Position numbers and translations under genes: made by a program. A stretch of DNA of 64,000 nucleotides from Pseudobacteriovorax antillogorgiicola (lineage in GTDB: Bacteria; Bdellovibrionota_B; Oligoflexia; Oligoflexales; Oligoflexaceae): NCBI RefSeq assembly GCF_900177345.1, contig NZ_FWZT01000028.1, forward strand, positions 25,265 to 89,264, written 5' to 3'. Shown one piece after another: positions 46,131 through 56,867 of the stretch; positions within the stretch are counted from its first letter, which is position 1; each line of letters opens with the position of its first letter. A model generated the notes under the pieces. That model saw only the letters and a list, made by a program, of their open reading frames with translations. It made no database searches and was not told the origin of the DNA.

Positions 46131-46556
46131 TCAACCAGTGAACGCTGCTGCTAGCTGCTGTGCTTGTTCGTCGGAGATTGGAAAGTTTGTATGTGATCCT
46201 TCTCCATCGTAATTAGACTTTAACTGTACGGGATCTGGATCTACATTTCCATTCAAGTCGGGTCCGGCTCCCCCACCGCCTTCTACATGACAGACAGCAC
46301 AATTGTTCTCATTGAAAAAAGCAAGCCCAGCCTCCGCTAGAGCGGGGTCTACATCGCCACCACCATCGGGCGCGCTTCCTTCATCGGCTCCAGCATCATC
46401 ATCGGTCGCGCCACCACCATCGGTTGCACCACCGGTAGTCGCATCACCAGCTGCTAGATTCTTTTTATACTGAGTTGCGACTGGTTCACTGCTGTCACAA
46501 GCACTACCTAAGATTGAAACAGCGAACAAACTCCAAATGATCCCCGTGAGTTTCAT
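46131..46556 (-). CDS. Cytochrome c-like lipoprotein
   Basis: The 141 residues carry a signal peptide with a lipobox (GSAC), a Gly/Asp/Thr-rich low-complexity linker (about 35-72), and a small domain with one haem c site CAVCH. The distal methionine is not obvious; NFPISDEQAQQLAAAF resembles the end of a mono-haem cytochrome. It would sit in the periplasm and carry electrons. It is divergent from the lipoprotein at 47001. Confidence 0.7.
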   Translation of the reverse strand: MKLTGIIWSLFAVSILGSACDSSEPVATQYKKNLAAGDATTGGATDGGGATDDDAGADEGSAPDGGGDVDPALAEAGLAFFNENNCAVCHVEGGGGAGPDLNGNVDPDPVQLKSNYDGEGSHTNFPISDEQAQQLAAAFTG

Positions 46557-46612
46557 CTCTTTATCCCCAAAATATTAATATGCCTAGGCCTAAGCGATTT
46601 GCCCATAACTGT

Positions 46613-46639
46613 CTATCGGCTCGACGCCTAAGATTATTA
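46613..46639 (-). promoter_or_regulatory. Possible FliA promoter of the cytochrome-like gene
   Basis: Reading the minus strand, TAATAATC, 11 bases, then GCCGATAG matches the sigma-28 consensus at 4 of 8 and 7 of 8 positions. It lies 56 bp before the start codon. Confidence 0.35.
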
Positions 46640-46747
46640 ATCTTTTATTTATCGATTTTGTTTATCTTTTAAATTCTAGGGCTCTATCTTCACAACAAGC
46701 TAATCATTAGACTTAAGCTACTAATTTATGAGTCTAAATATTTTCAC

Positions 46748-46774
46748 TAAACATTGCCATAAATCTGCCGATAA
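46748..46774 (+). promoter_or_regulatory. FliA (sigma-28) type promoter
   Basis: TAAACATT, 11 bases, then GCCGATAA matches the consensus at 6 of 8 and 8 of 8 positions with exact spacing. It faces the lipoprotein gene at 47001 across a leader of about 220 bases. Confidence 0.5.
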
Positions 46775-47000
46775 GGCAGTGGGATTACAAAACCGTATCC
46801 TTGCCCAAGGACCTAATTTTTTTGGCTAAGTTGAAGGCAACGTCAAACGCTTGGACACGCAAACAACCTCTAGACAGCAAAAATTTTGGTGCTTTACTGG
46901 TAAGAAACTTGCGGAATGCTCTTTGCACAACAGAAAGAGCACGGAGACTTAAACTCCTACTTGTGATGGTAGGGACGATAAACCTAAAGGGGTACTTAAC

Positions 47001-47675
47001 ATGAGACTTAGCACTGTTTCTCTAGTTGCCATTCTAATGGCCATGTTTGGTTGTGAAACACAATCATTCGAGTATGAGATGAAGCCAGGAACTGCAACTT
47101 CAGGAGATGCGACACCTGCTCAAGATTCTAGTGACAACACACAAAGCGCTGACAACACAGCCGATGAAACTCCAGTAGCTGATGAAGCTGAAGAGGAAGA
47201 AGCGGTTGAAGAAACTCCAGTGGTTGAGGCACCGACTCCTTTAACTAATGCAGACTTACTTGCGATGGATACTGTTGTTGTTACGGCTTTTGTAGCTGCT
47301 GACGACAGTGTTGTTTTTAAAAGTGACGTTGGAGCGACTAAAGTCACAGCTGCTGGCGACATCAGTAACGCTGCAGTTATCAACGCTATCGGAGATATGG
47401 ATCAAAATAATCTCCTCCAGATCAAGGCTGGCCAAAAGCTAGTTTTCTGTAATCATGCTTCTTCTGACGCCAATGCACGCTTAAGAATCCATGCTCAAGG
47501 TGGTGTTTTCGATCACTGGGGTGGAGCACAGCAATTGGATGCTGGGCAGTGTAGTTTCAACCTTGGTTATCCGGAAGTCATTGGGGCTGCAGCTGTGGGC
47601 CGCGCACCTGGCGACCTTTACAATCACAATGGAAATGAAAATGGCTCAACTGTATTCGTTGAGTACATTCAGTAG
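47001..47675 (+). CDS. Hypothetical lipoprotein, possibly cupredoxin-like
   Basis: The 224 residues have a lipobox (AMFGC), a Thr/Glu/Pro-rich linker (about 28-78) and a C-terminal domain of about 145 residues. The end region contains LVFCNHAS, RIHAQGGVFDHW, DAGQCSF and LYNHN. Spaced His and Cys residues would suit a cupredoxin-like metal site, but this is only a resemblance. AAGGGG lies before the ATG. The upstream FliA-type promoter and the neighbouring cytochrome suggest an envelope redox role. Confidence 0.55.
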   Translation: MRLSTVSLVAILMAMFGCETQSFEYEMKPGTATSGDATPAQDSSDNTQSADNTADETPVADEAEEEEAVEETPVVEAPTPLTNADLLAMDTVVVTAFVAADDSVVFKSDVGATKVTAAGDISNAAVINAIGDMDQNNLLQIKAGQKLVFCNHASSDANARLRIHAQGGVFDHWGGAQQLDAGQCSFNLGYPEVIGAAAVGRAPGDLYNHNGNENGSTVFVEYIQ

Positions 47676-47771
47676 GCACTGATTAGCTGGGAAAAATATA
47701 CCGATAAGGATTGGTTCTAGTGAGCCGATCCTTTTGCATATTTAGTCCTAGCTTCCTCCTGAGGTGTTTCA

Positions 47772-48455
47772 ATGATGCGATCAACTCTATCTGTGATGAT
47801 CATTCTATTGATAAGTTCGGCATCTTTTGCTCACAAAGGAAAGCATGAAACATTCAAGCTTCCCAAGTATGAGCTCGAAAAGAGTAAAGGTTTTGCTTCT
47901 CTAAAAATCAATGAAGTAGCAGGAAACTACCTTGTCTCCTTTATCAGTCCTCTCTACAACTTTACTCAAGTTGATAAACATGCTATGAGTCAAAGCGAGA
48001 TTACGAAATCGATCATTGAAAAACTAAAGAATCCCGCCCATATTTTCTCAACGAAATCTTTCAAATGTGCCCTTGCCAATCAACCTACAGTTATCTACGG
48101 TAAAAAACTGAGGACTATCAGCCAAGAAATGTCAAGAAAAGAAGTTCCTATCAAAGAACAAGACAAGCATGCTGAATACTTCGCTAGCATTACAGCTCAG
48201 TACAAGCTAGTTTGTAAGAAACCAATAAAATTTGAGAAGATGAATTTCAGAGCGTTTACTCTCGCACCATTTCTCCAAGAGGTTAATATATTTTTCAACA
48301 CACGCTCTGAAGGAATAAAGAAAATCACAATTAGACAAGAGAAATCAAGCTCTGAAAAAAAGAACCCATCAGTTTCTAGCGAAAAATCAAGCACTAAGGA
48401 TCTGGCACCAAAAGAAGCTAAAAATAATAAAGTAAAAACTACAATCGAGAAGTAA
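47772..48455 (+). CDS. ZrgA-like (DUF2796) periplasmic protein
   Basis: A signal peptide (to about residue 20, SFAHKG) precedes a 200-residue domain that follows the DUF2796/ZrgA layout: an early strand region ending in ISPLYNF, a Cys in SFKCAL, HAEYFASITAQYKLVCKKP, then LAPFLQEVNIFF. ZrgA-type proteins are linked to zinc uptake. The His-rich zinc-binding stretch is reduced here. The tail is Ser/Lys-rich. It follows the lipoprotein by 96 bp on the same strand and may be co-transcribed. Confidence 0.55.
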   Translation: MMRSTLSVMIILLISSASFAHKGKHETFKLPKYELEKSKGFASLKINEVAGNYLVSFISPLYNFTQVDKHAMSQSEITKSIIEKLKNPAHIFSTKSFKCALANQPTVIYGKKLRTISQEMSRKEVPIKEQDKHAEYFASITAQYKLVCKKPIKFEKMNFRAFTLAPFLQEVNIFFNTRSEGIKKITIRQEKSSSEKKNPSVSSEKSSTKDLAPKEAKNNKVKTTIEK

Positions 48456-48470
48456 GCACATAGTAGCCTA

Positions 48471-51400
48471 TTATATTGAGCATAATTTCTTTTCAAGCTT
48501 GTGCTGAACAAGGTAGGACTTCAAAATGCCACACATTTCTTTGACTAGCTTAGTATGATTCAAGTCTAAGTGTACTAGCGATTCTGACTTCAATAAAATT
48601 GCGCCTTGATCGTGATAAAAGAGCTGTTTTAGACTTCTTTCGCCTTCCAGTGCAAAAATAACTTCTCCATCAGCAGTACGAAGGCTTGGCTGCCTCCCGT
48701 TTGTTGTTACGTAGCTCACTCCAGGATAGTACTTAACAAAATAGCAGCCCTCACACCGATCCAAGATTTCTGTCATACCTTCGCTATACCTAACAACAGT
48801 TTGATCTTCACTGTAGCCAACAACCCCTCGCGTTGAACTAACAAGTGAGAAAAGAATCTCAGACTGAGCAACCACTTCACTTGCACTTTTCGAAGGCAAA
48901 TCGAGAATCAGAACATTTCCATCATGGAATCCTAGATTTATTCTTTCTTCAACCTCTTCAACCGAAATAGATTCAATAGTAGCATTAACTAGAGTAGGAG
49001 TATCGGTACTAGGAAGATAGTCTTGGACTTGTATTAGTTTCGTATTCCCTGGACGATGGACCACTAATACTGGAAGATCATCTAGAACTGCTGAAAGATA
49101 AACTGTTTGGCTAGATGAATCAAAATCATAAACAATATTGCCATTAGAGCTTGAGCTATTAAAGTAAAAAACTGGCAACCCTTCAACCAATGTTTCTACT
49201 TTGGAAAGGTTGTTATTCATACGGATAGCAGTTCCCCCTACAAGAAACACCAGATGAAAATCTTCGCCTAACGAAAGAAGTTTCTTAATATTGCTACCGA
49301 AGCTTATTTCTCCATCCTTTTGCAACCCTTCGCTAATTTTCCATCGGCTCAGCTTATTATTTGACACTGTTAGTAAGTGTTGACCACTTCCTTTCTGAGC
49401 TTGGATAATTGAAAAGCCTCTTTCTTTTGAAAAGCTGCCATTGAAGGACATTTCTCGTGACTTCGCGTTGTATACAAAAGGCCGGCCTTTACAGTCCTTG
49501 AAAATTATGTAGTCCATTGTACTGCTCGCAGAATCAGGAGAGACACAAGTCGTTCCAAGCTCTGTAGTGACACTTTTGAATGGCTGTAGATCTTCGAAAA
49601 ACAGTTCCTGATTATTTTTACCATAGACTAAGGCAAAATCCTTTTTATAGGATACCGCGATACTCCAGTCGCTATTGGATAGATTACTTGAATATAATCT
49701 ATTAAGATTCCGATCTATGATGCTAAATCGACTATTTTCGCTGTCAATGACCTTAAAGAATTGACCTCCCTGTAAGTTAACTATTTCTACAGTTCGACCA
49801 GCGGGAAAGCCATTACTGTAGCTACTAACATCAAATCGATCAAAACCAGGTGAAATAATGTACTTTTCAGAACTTGAATGAACAAATATGCCATCCACAC
49901 GTTCATCATACGCCCATGTCAGGTATCCTTCTGGCAAATTTAGCTCAGAAACTTCATCAATGGAAGGATCGAAGCGAAATACCTTTTTCCCTAGCTGGCC
50001 GTAAAAAAAGTTCTTACCTTTTTTTAGATCGCTATGAAAAACTCTAGACGGAAATTTTTTAGATGTAGTTTTCTCCAGCAATCCACTTTTTAGTTCTTTA
50101 AAAACCAATAGCTCTGTATCAGTCGAGCGAACTCCATTTACAAAAACAATGTCTTTAGAGTATTGATCAAATGATATAAGAGTAAGTTCAGTAATATGCT
50201 TGTCATTCAGCATCCGAGTATAAATGCGCTGGCCGTTCTTATCAAAAGCGACAAGTTCATTTTTGGTTGCTAGGTATATACGCTCTCCATTCGGATGGAT
50301 ACTTAGGTTCTTGAACTTTTCAAATACGGGACCTGGATACTCAGCAAGTTTAATCTTCCTCCCCGAGCGAATCATATCTATGGTTTTGGAGACAACAATA
50401 ACGGTTGATAGATCGTCTGATATCTTTATCATGGATTTACTAGGTACTATCCAAGATTGTACTTTTCTTAGATTCGAATCAAGTAGCGAGTACTCATTTT
50501 TAGATGTACCGATAAGAATATGGTTATTTACGACTTGCTCACTAGTCAATTGGTTTGAGACTTCTAAGGTCGCTTTCAGTTCTCCAGTATTAGAAAAGCT
50601 TCTAACCAAAGAACTTAACTCTGAATAGCGAACAAAAATAAAGCCACCGTTTTGAAGAGGGTATACTGACCTACCTTTACCTCCCGACCTATCAAGAACC
50701 TTGTTTCTGATAGTTAACTTATTTTTAGCATTTACAAGGGCATTTAAGGTAGCCTTCCAATACAATTCTTTATCTTCTTCTAAAAACAGTGAACGACGTA
50801 CACTTTCCGCTTCCAGTGCACTAACAGCTGCCTCCACTTGATTACCCAAGCTACGGTGCAAAGCAGCCGATTCAAGCAGATTCTCTATCCGCCCGTACTT
50901 GTCATCCTCGAGAATCGTTACTGGAACATTCAACGGCTCAGAAACATTTCCAGCGCTATCTTCAGCATAAGCAATCAGATTCCATTCTCCAAAGGCAGGT
51001 GCTGTTAGAATATTGTCGCCATTCTGGTAGGTATTGCATCGGTCCTGCCCTAGCTCTGCGAAGCAGTACTGAACCGATTTGCTCCTTCTATGGTCAAGGC
51101 TAAGCTTTGACCAGGCCTTAGCTCCAGACTTTCACTATTGGTCGTAAGTGTAACTCTTGGCTTTACAGTGTCTTTCTCCACCTTGCAGACTTTTTGGTAA
51201 GTATATCTATCACTAAGTTTTGAGCGCAGTTCGATAACTATATCATTCACACCTTCTTGCAGCTGCTCCAATGGTAGGAGATAAGGGCCCGCCAATAGCT
51301 TTGGAGGGCTCAGCACTTCGTCTGTGCCCCTATATATTTTCATCTCGTAGTGGTTGAGAGCCTCATCAATTCTGTAGTTGAGCTGAACAGCTTTGGACGT

Positions 51401-51820
51401 GATGAAAAGATTTTGTAAACCACCGTTCACTGGGCACGAAAAATCGAAAGCCTTTTGTTGGATCGAAACCATACTGATACTTGAATAGGAATCAAACACC
51501 TCTTTTGCTGGGCCGATAAAGCCTTTCAACTCACCAGGTTTATCCCTTGCAATAATAAGCTCGTCCCCATGTCCGGGGTCGAATTCAAAACCTACGCAAC
51601 CCTTATCAGAAACGCGGAGGGGCTGACTCTGGCCGTTGCCATCAATCCTTGCCGATATATTCTCTCCTGCTAACTTACGACCCTGCTCGTCGACGATGGG
51701 AATCCAAAATGCTGATTGGTTTTCTATCGCACCACATTCAAGCTTAGTTTCTGAAAACTGATTGTTTACCTTGGATTGGCAGGAAGCAAGAACCGCTAAC
51801 AGACTGATAAATCGAAGCAT
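48471..51820 (-). pseudogene. Frameshifted large beta-propeller lipoprotein
   Basis: Two frames make one gene. 51820-51050 encodes a lipoprotein start (lipobox LASC) that stops after the shift. The continuation in another frame reads KSVQYCFAELGQDRC and onwards, then joins the 820-residue frame ending at 48471. The total, 3350 bases, is one short of a multiple of three. The break sits near 51080-51090 (GGAGC on the minus strand), where one inserted base would restore the frame. The joined product would be about 1116 residues and paralogous to 42780-45995. It could be a recent pseudogene or a sequencing error. Confidence 0.75.
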
Positions 51821-51954
51821 TTTTGACCTTTTTGGAATTCAAAGGTGAAACTTAGATGCTAGATTATATTAACCACGTCATATTAGCAATGAAATTCTAT
51901 TATATGCAATAAATACTGATACTAAGCCTATCCACACTGGCTCTTATTTCTATT

Positions 51955-52404
51955 CTAATCCGCCAGTTTATCAAACGCCCCCAGCACATCCCGCCGTGCA
52001 ACTAACCCAACTAACTTGCCATCCTGCAAAACTGGCAAGCGGGTGAGATCACGCTGCATCATGGTCTTCACTGTCTGAGTCAGGGGTGTTTCTGGCCCTA
52101 CAAATACCAAGTTCTTAGTCATTACCTCGCGAACCTGCAGCTTGCGAGCATCCTGAAGGACCGATTCCACGCTAACGCCTTCAAACCAGTGCCCCAGGAG
52201 TTCCGGCATCGAGCCGATAGCGTGAGGCACCTCTACACGCTTACCAATAAAGTCAGACTCCGTGATGATGCCAACTATTTTTCCTTTTTCCAAAACGGGC
52301 AGCCCACCAATGTTGTGTTTAAGCATCGTTTTCGCAGCTGTTTCTACTGTTTCTTGGCTATCAATCGTGATAACATCTTTGGTCATGACATCGCTTGTTT
52401 TCAT
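51955..52404 (-). CDS. Two-CBS-domain protein
   Basis: The ATG at 52404 has GGAGG 6 bases upstream; the longer frame would add a poor leader. The 149 residues hold two CBS motifs (about 5-55 and 85-145), with HNIGGLPVLEKGKIVGIIT and RDLTRLPVLQDGKLVGLV. Such pairs bind adenosine nucleotides and usually sense energy state. No effector domain is attached, so it probably acts on a partner protein. Confidence 0.85.
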   Translation of the reverse strand: MKTSDVMTKDVITIDSQETVETAAKTMLKHNIGGLPVLEKGKIVGIITESDFIGKRVEVPHAIGSMPELLGHWFEGVSVESVLQDARKLQVREVMTKNLVFVGPETPLTQTVKTMMQRDLTRLPVLQDGKLVGLVARRDVLGAFDKLAD

Positions 52405-52748
52405 CTCTATCCTCCCGCATTCTCGAATCATCTCAATCAATATTTTATAGCTTGAAGTCAAGGGCACTACAAGCAAATGCGGAATTGCAAATCATCAAGT
52501 TTAAAGTGCGCTAAATAACTCAAAGCCGTCTCTCAAAAGCTCCCTCGGCTGGGATGCGCATGTTCAAAGCAAAGGCGGCTTGATCTGTTCATCACACACC
52601 TATATCTATCTATTTTTATTAATATTTAAATCCCGCTTTAGAGATGAGCCATAAGACATAACTATTACAAATTTTCTACTTTAGTTCGCCTCCTGGAACC
52701 CGATGACCGCATTAAGGCTAGTTTTAAAAAACGGAAAATGGATAAGAA

Positions 52749-54675
52749 TTGAAGTATCTCTTTCCCAGCTTCATTATCTACTGGGCCATTGCCGGCATAG
52801 CGGGGGCAAATCCACAGTTGCTCGATGTGGACCGAGGGGAAGACTTCTACCGCCTTGGTCACTACCTTGAAATTCTAGAGGATTCATCTGGAGCCCTTAG
52901 CTTTGAAGAAGTCAAGTCCGCTAAGACTTGGCGGCAAAGTCGCCAATCACAACATGCGTTCGGTCAAACGGAATCAACTTTTTGGTTAAGATTCAAAGTT
53001 TCAGGAAGCAAGCATCCCCGAAATATGATGTTGGTCACGCGAAAGGGCTTTATCAATGAAACCGATTACTTCGTTCAAAGAGGCGATGGTAGCTATCACA
53101 CGATTGAAATTCGCAACTCTCGTATGTCCGAAATGAATGGGGTTGACTATCGCTTTCCCGTCATTAATATCCCGATTCAGAGCCAAGAACGAACCCACTA
53201 TATCCGACTCAGAAGAACCATTGCACTTCATGCGACTTTAGATTTGTGGGAACCTAGAGCGTTTATGAACTTTGCGCTAGCTGAACTGTTTCTGATGGGA
53301 GGGTTTTATGGAACGGTCTTCGTAATGGTACTCTACAACTTTCTCATCTACTTAAACCTTCGTGAGCCCTACTATTTACAATATATCGGTTACGTGGCCG
53401 CATTAGGGATTTTTCAAGCCTGGTATGATGAAGTCTTGTTTCAGTACACTTCGATTCGGGAAAGCAACCCTCTTCCCAGCTTAATCATGGGTCATGCCTG
53501 CCTCTGGTTTAGCCTATTCGCGCGGAGTTTTTTGCGACTCCCAGAGCTGCTATGGACACGATACCTGTCAAGAATTCGAAGTCATCCAACAACTTGTTGA
53601 AGCAGGCCCGAAGCGGGCCTCTCAGTTCTTTGCCTCTGGGCAAACTCTTATTGATGAAAACCTCCGGCTTGTGCGTAGTGGGCACGTAGACCCCGATACT
53701 CTTAAAATCATCTTTGTAAACTTACACACTTTAAAAGGGGCCGCTCGAACACTAAAGTTCAAGAACCTTTCAGATCGCTTTCATGTACTAGAGACACGCT
53801 ACTCTGAAATCCTAAAAAAGCAGCTTAACCCTGATCAGGTTGAATTGGAAGCTGATATGAAGGAAGCAGAAGACCTATTTCATCGCTATCTCAAGATCAA
53901 TTGCGATACCCTGGGTCGGGGTGAAGATCTGTCGAAGGTTACGATCGATAGGCGATTTTTGGAAGATAGCTTTCGGCTGCTGCGCTTTATCGAAACCGGT
54001 GTCGTCCTGCCCGACTCCCTGCGAGATATTATTCGTGAAAACAGCGATCAACTGACAAATCACATTTTCATGTCCCTCGCTTCGATGCTCCAGGATTTGT
54101 CCGGTCAAGCCGAAAAAATCGCCAAAGATCTTGGCAAGTCACCACCCCAGATATCTATACAGACAGACGATATTTTTATTACCCACGATCAAGATGTTCT
54201 TCTTCGCAACTGCCTGATTCATATCCTAAGAAATAGCCTCGACCATGGGATCGAAAATCGAGTTCAACGCCTAGATGCTGGAAAGCCTGAAGAGGGTGCA
54301 ATCTATATCGAAGCAACTGAAAAATCTGGTACCATAACAATCCAACTCCGTGATGACGGACGAGGTCTGAATATTACTGCTCTCCGTGATAGGGGGCTTC
54401 GGCGCGGAATGATTCAGAGCGGCTCTACTGCAGATGAAATTGCAGAGCTTATTTTCTCCCACGGCTTCTCAACAGCTCAGAAGGTTTCACAGATCTCGGG
54501 CCGCGGCGTCGGCATGAACGCTGTCCGACAATATTTAGAACAAAACCGTGGCCAGGTCTCGTTGAAGCTAGAGCCACCAGCAATCGAAGACCAGGAGTTC
54601 TACCAATTTTCAATCGTTCTCTCAATTCCAGCCCAGTTTATCGATCTGACAGCTCTGCAGGATTGTGTGTCCTAA
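52749..54675 (+). pseudogene. 7TMR-DISM/CheA-like kinase with internal deletion and frameshift
   Basis: The first frame (52749-53600, TTG start) encodes a 7TMR-DISMED2-like sensor domain and the first membrane helices. The reading then breaks near 53565-53572 and a second frame runs to 54675. Compared with the intact paralogue at 58808, residues 322-582 (last helices, coiled coil and PAS-like part) are missing, about 0.8 kb. The second frame keeps an Hpt motif (NLHTLKGAART) and a CheA-type ATPase with RNSLDHGIE, DDGRGL and GRGVGM. It is probably non-functional as a receptor kinase, but the C-terminal part might be made alone. Confidence 0.75.
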
Positions 54676-54678
54676 ACA

Positions 54679-54706
54679 CGAGATGGCGGAATATCAGTTC
54701 ATCTCG
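54679..54706 (+). terminator. Possible terminator after the broken kinase
   Basis: CGAGATG and CATCTCG pair with a 14-base loop 4 bases after the stop, followed by a pyrimidine-rich stretch. The tail is not a pure T-run. Confidence 0.35.
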
Positions 54707-54911
54707 CTCATCTCTTTATCGATACCATTGGTAAGATTTTTGTTTCAAGACATCATCTATAGCTCCTAAAATTTCTTAATTAAAGCTTTTGCAATTCATC
54801 AGTATCGTAATAGTCTTCATAAGGCACTAAAATTCAACCTCTTTTGAATACTACTCAAGGATACCTGAAGAATCCGATGGAGAAGTATAGGCTAATGAAG
54901 GAGGACTAGCT

Positions 54912-56237
54912 ATGACAGAGGTCCAAAACCAAATAACGGAGAATCCCCCCAAGTTTGAATTTTCAGATACTCCTAGCCGAATACTCATCATCGAAGATGA
55001 CCCGACGATCCACTCTGTTATAGCTGATCCAATCAAAAACACCTTTCCCTATGTGAGCTTCTATTTTTGTACGTCAGGGGAGGAAGCTTGGCAGAAGGCG
55101 CAGCAAGAGACTTTCGATCTCATTATCACAGACTGGCGTCTCGCCGGGGAATTGAGCGGGCTTCGTCTGGTAAACCGATTCCGATCTCATTCTCATTACC
55201 GTCACATTCCCATGCTGATAATTTCCGGTTACCTTCAGGAAGCTGACTTCAATCTTATGCAAGAGTTCAATTTCACGAGCCCACTGCTTAAACCATTTCG
55301 CGCTCAGTTACTTGTTCGTTCTGTAAAAGATGTGTTTTCAGAGGCAAGATGGTTTTTTCAGCAGCAAAAAAATGTCGCCGAGCTTCTTCAGGATCTCAAA
55401 GACGAACAAGATATGGTTCGCCTAGATCAGAAGATTGAAGTTTTTCTCGACAGTTGCCCAAGGCCCGTCCCAATGCTTCTACTTTGTTCGCGCCTCCTCA
55501 GAGAGATGTTTAGCTTCGAACAGGCCTCTCGATTTGCTTTTCGGGCTCAGCAGTATCGCCCAGGTGCTCTCAATGTAGACTGCGAGCTAGGGAAGATTTT
55601 CTTAGGCCTAGGCGATGTGCAACAGGCCGAAAAACACCTGAAGCGATCTTTTGATCGTTCGCCCAACAACCTAGAACGTCTTTGCGATCTAGGCCGCCTC
55701 AACTTGGAAGAGTTAGACACCGATCAAGCCCAGCACTACTTCAACCGTGCCGCCGCAATCGATCCTGACTCAGAGGATGCCCAACACGGACTCACTTTGA
55801 GCCATCAGCTTGATCATTTTTTCAAACATAACAACCCAAGTAATATTCCCGAAACATTCGCTGGTCTCCTCAATGCCATCGGGGTCGGTTTGATCAGAAG
55901 CGGCGACCTCGAAGGTGGTATCAATCATTACCAAGCAGCCCTGGGCTACATCTCCGATCACCATGTAAAAGCCTTGGTCTGTTTCAATCTTGGTCTTGGC
56001 TACTTACGGTTTTCTCAATACGATGATGCCAAGGATTGGCTAGATCAATCACTGAAGCACTGGCCTGAATATGAGAAATGTCGTTGCTATCTAGATCGAG
56101 TTCGAAAGTGCCTGGCTGTCGACAACCAAAAAACTCTTTACTGCGATGACGGAGCAGCTGGGGACGACGATGACTTTCCAAATGAAACCCTGCAAGCTGA
56201 GTTTGAAGATGAATCACTTAGCCCACTAGATCATTGA
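54912..56237 (+). CDS. Response regulator receiver with TPR C-terminus (paralogue)
   Basis: The receiver domain (about 22-145) has acidic residues IIEDD (26-30), phospho-acceptor Asp74 (IITDW), Ser105 and Lys127 (LKP). TPR repeats fill residues about 200-400. It is the sister of the gene at 3536, including the LGYLRF block near the end. It lies downstream of the broken kinase, so its original partner kinase may be lost; the intact paralogous kinase at 58808 could serve it. Its last bases overlap the convergent TetR gene by 7. Confidence 0.88.
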   Translation: MTEVQNQITENPPKFEFSDTPSRILIIEDDPTIHSVIADPIKNTFPYVSFYFCTSGEEAWQKAQQETFDLIITDWRLAGELSGLRLVNRFRSHSHYRHIPMLIISGYLQEADFNLMQEFNFTSPLLKPFRAQLLVRSVKDVFSEARWFFQQQKNVAELLQDLKDEQDMVRLDQKIEVFLDSCPRPVPMLLLCSRLLREMFSFEQASRFAFRAQQYRPGALNVDCELGKIFLGLGDVQQAEKHLKRSFDRSPNNLERLCDLGRLNLEELDTDQAQHYFNRAAAIDPDSEDAQHGLTLSHQLDHFFKHNNPSNIPETFAGLLNAIGVGLIRSGDLEGGINHYQAALGYISDHHVKALVCFNLGLGYLRFSQYDDAKDWLDQSLKHWPEYEKCRCYLDRVRKCLAVDNQKTLYCDDGAAGDDDDFPNETLQAEFEDESLSPLDH

Positions 56238-56830
56238 GCTGAATGATCTGTTGGTAAACCTGCAAGACGACGACATGAACGGTTCACGAATTGTCTAACT
56301 TGTGGAATATGACTAAGTTGCCCATCTATTACTAGTTGCGCTAGACCATGAACACAAGCCCAAGCTACACTGGCCAGTTCAACTTCATCCACCGTTTCAT
56401 CGTCTCGCGCCATAACCACTGCTTTATCCCTTAAAATTGAAAAGGCACGCTTAGCAAGAGCTTTGACTTTTGGGTAGTCATCTGAATGGTAGAAGCGCTG
56501 ATCAAACATCAATCTATAGTGGGCCGGATGATCGAGAGCAAAGTGTACGTAGCATTGCCCTAGGGAAGCAAGGGCTTCTCTCGAACTTTCGTAGGAATGT
56601 TGCTGAACCTTTTCTAAGCTTTCAACAAAGGTCGTAAAGCCTTCTTCGGCAACCACCGCAAAAAGCTCATCAATACTTTGAAAGTGACGGTAGGGTGCCG
56701 CACGGGATACTTCGAGGCGCCTTGCGAGTTCGCGAAAGCCGATAAGGTGAGCTTCGTCACGGGCTAGCATATTCAGTGTTTCTTGAAGCATGGCCTGTCT
56801 CAACTGACCATGATGGTATTGCTCGGGCAT
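56231..56830 (-). CDS. TetR-family transcriptional regulator
   Basis: The 199 residues have an N-terminal helix-turn-helix (about 10-55; FRELARRLEVSRAAPYRHF) and a C-terminal helical domain of the WHG type (CYVHFALDHPAHYRLMF). It is divergent from the RetSat/CrtI-like gene, with a 19-base palindrome in the 126-bp gap, so it probably represses that gene and itself, with a hydrophobic ligand as inducer. Confidence 0.88.
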   Translation of the reverse strand: MPEQYHHGQLRQAMLQETLNMLARDEAHLIGFRELARRLEVSRAAPYRHFQSIDELFAVVAEEGFTTFVESLEKVQQHSYESSREALASLGQCYVHFALDHPAHYRLMFDQRFYHSDDYPKVKALAKRAFSILRDKAVVMARDDETVDEVELASVAWACVHGLAQLVIDGQLSHIPQVRQFVNRSCRRLAGLPTDHSAQ

Positions 56831-56867
56831 TATCTTCTCTGAGTTTAAAATGAAAAATTCAAGTCTT

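Larger units (their letters stand above)
46557..47000. other. Divergent regulatory region
   Basis: This AT-rich stretch has divergent FliA-type promoter matches (described separately). A 67-residue open frame at 46801-47004 overlaps the downstream start by 4 bases, but it has no family signal and an unconvincing composition, so I treat it as untranslated leader. No RNA gene is seen. Confidence 0.4.

Noticed and set aside
46801..47004. 67-residue frame ending 4 bases into the lipoprotein gene
   Set aside because: TTG start with no good ribosome-binding site and no recognisable features; more likely the untranslated leader.
51050..51120. Programmed frameshift in the large lipoprotein
   Set aside because: No X XXY YYZ slippery heptamer or obvious downstream pseudoknot; a simple 1-nt loss or sequence error explains it better.
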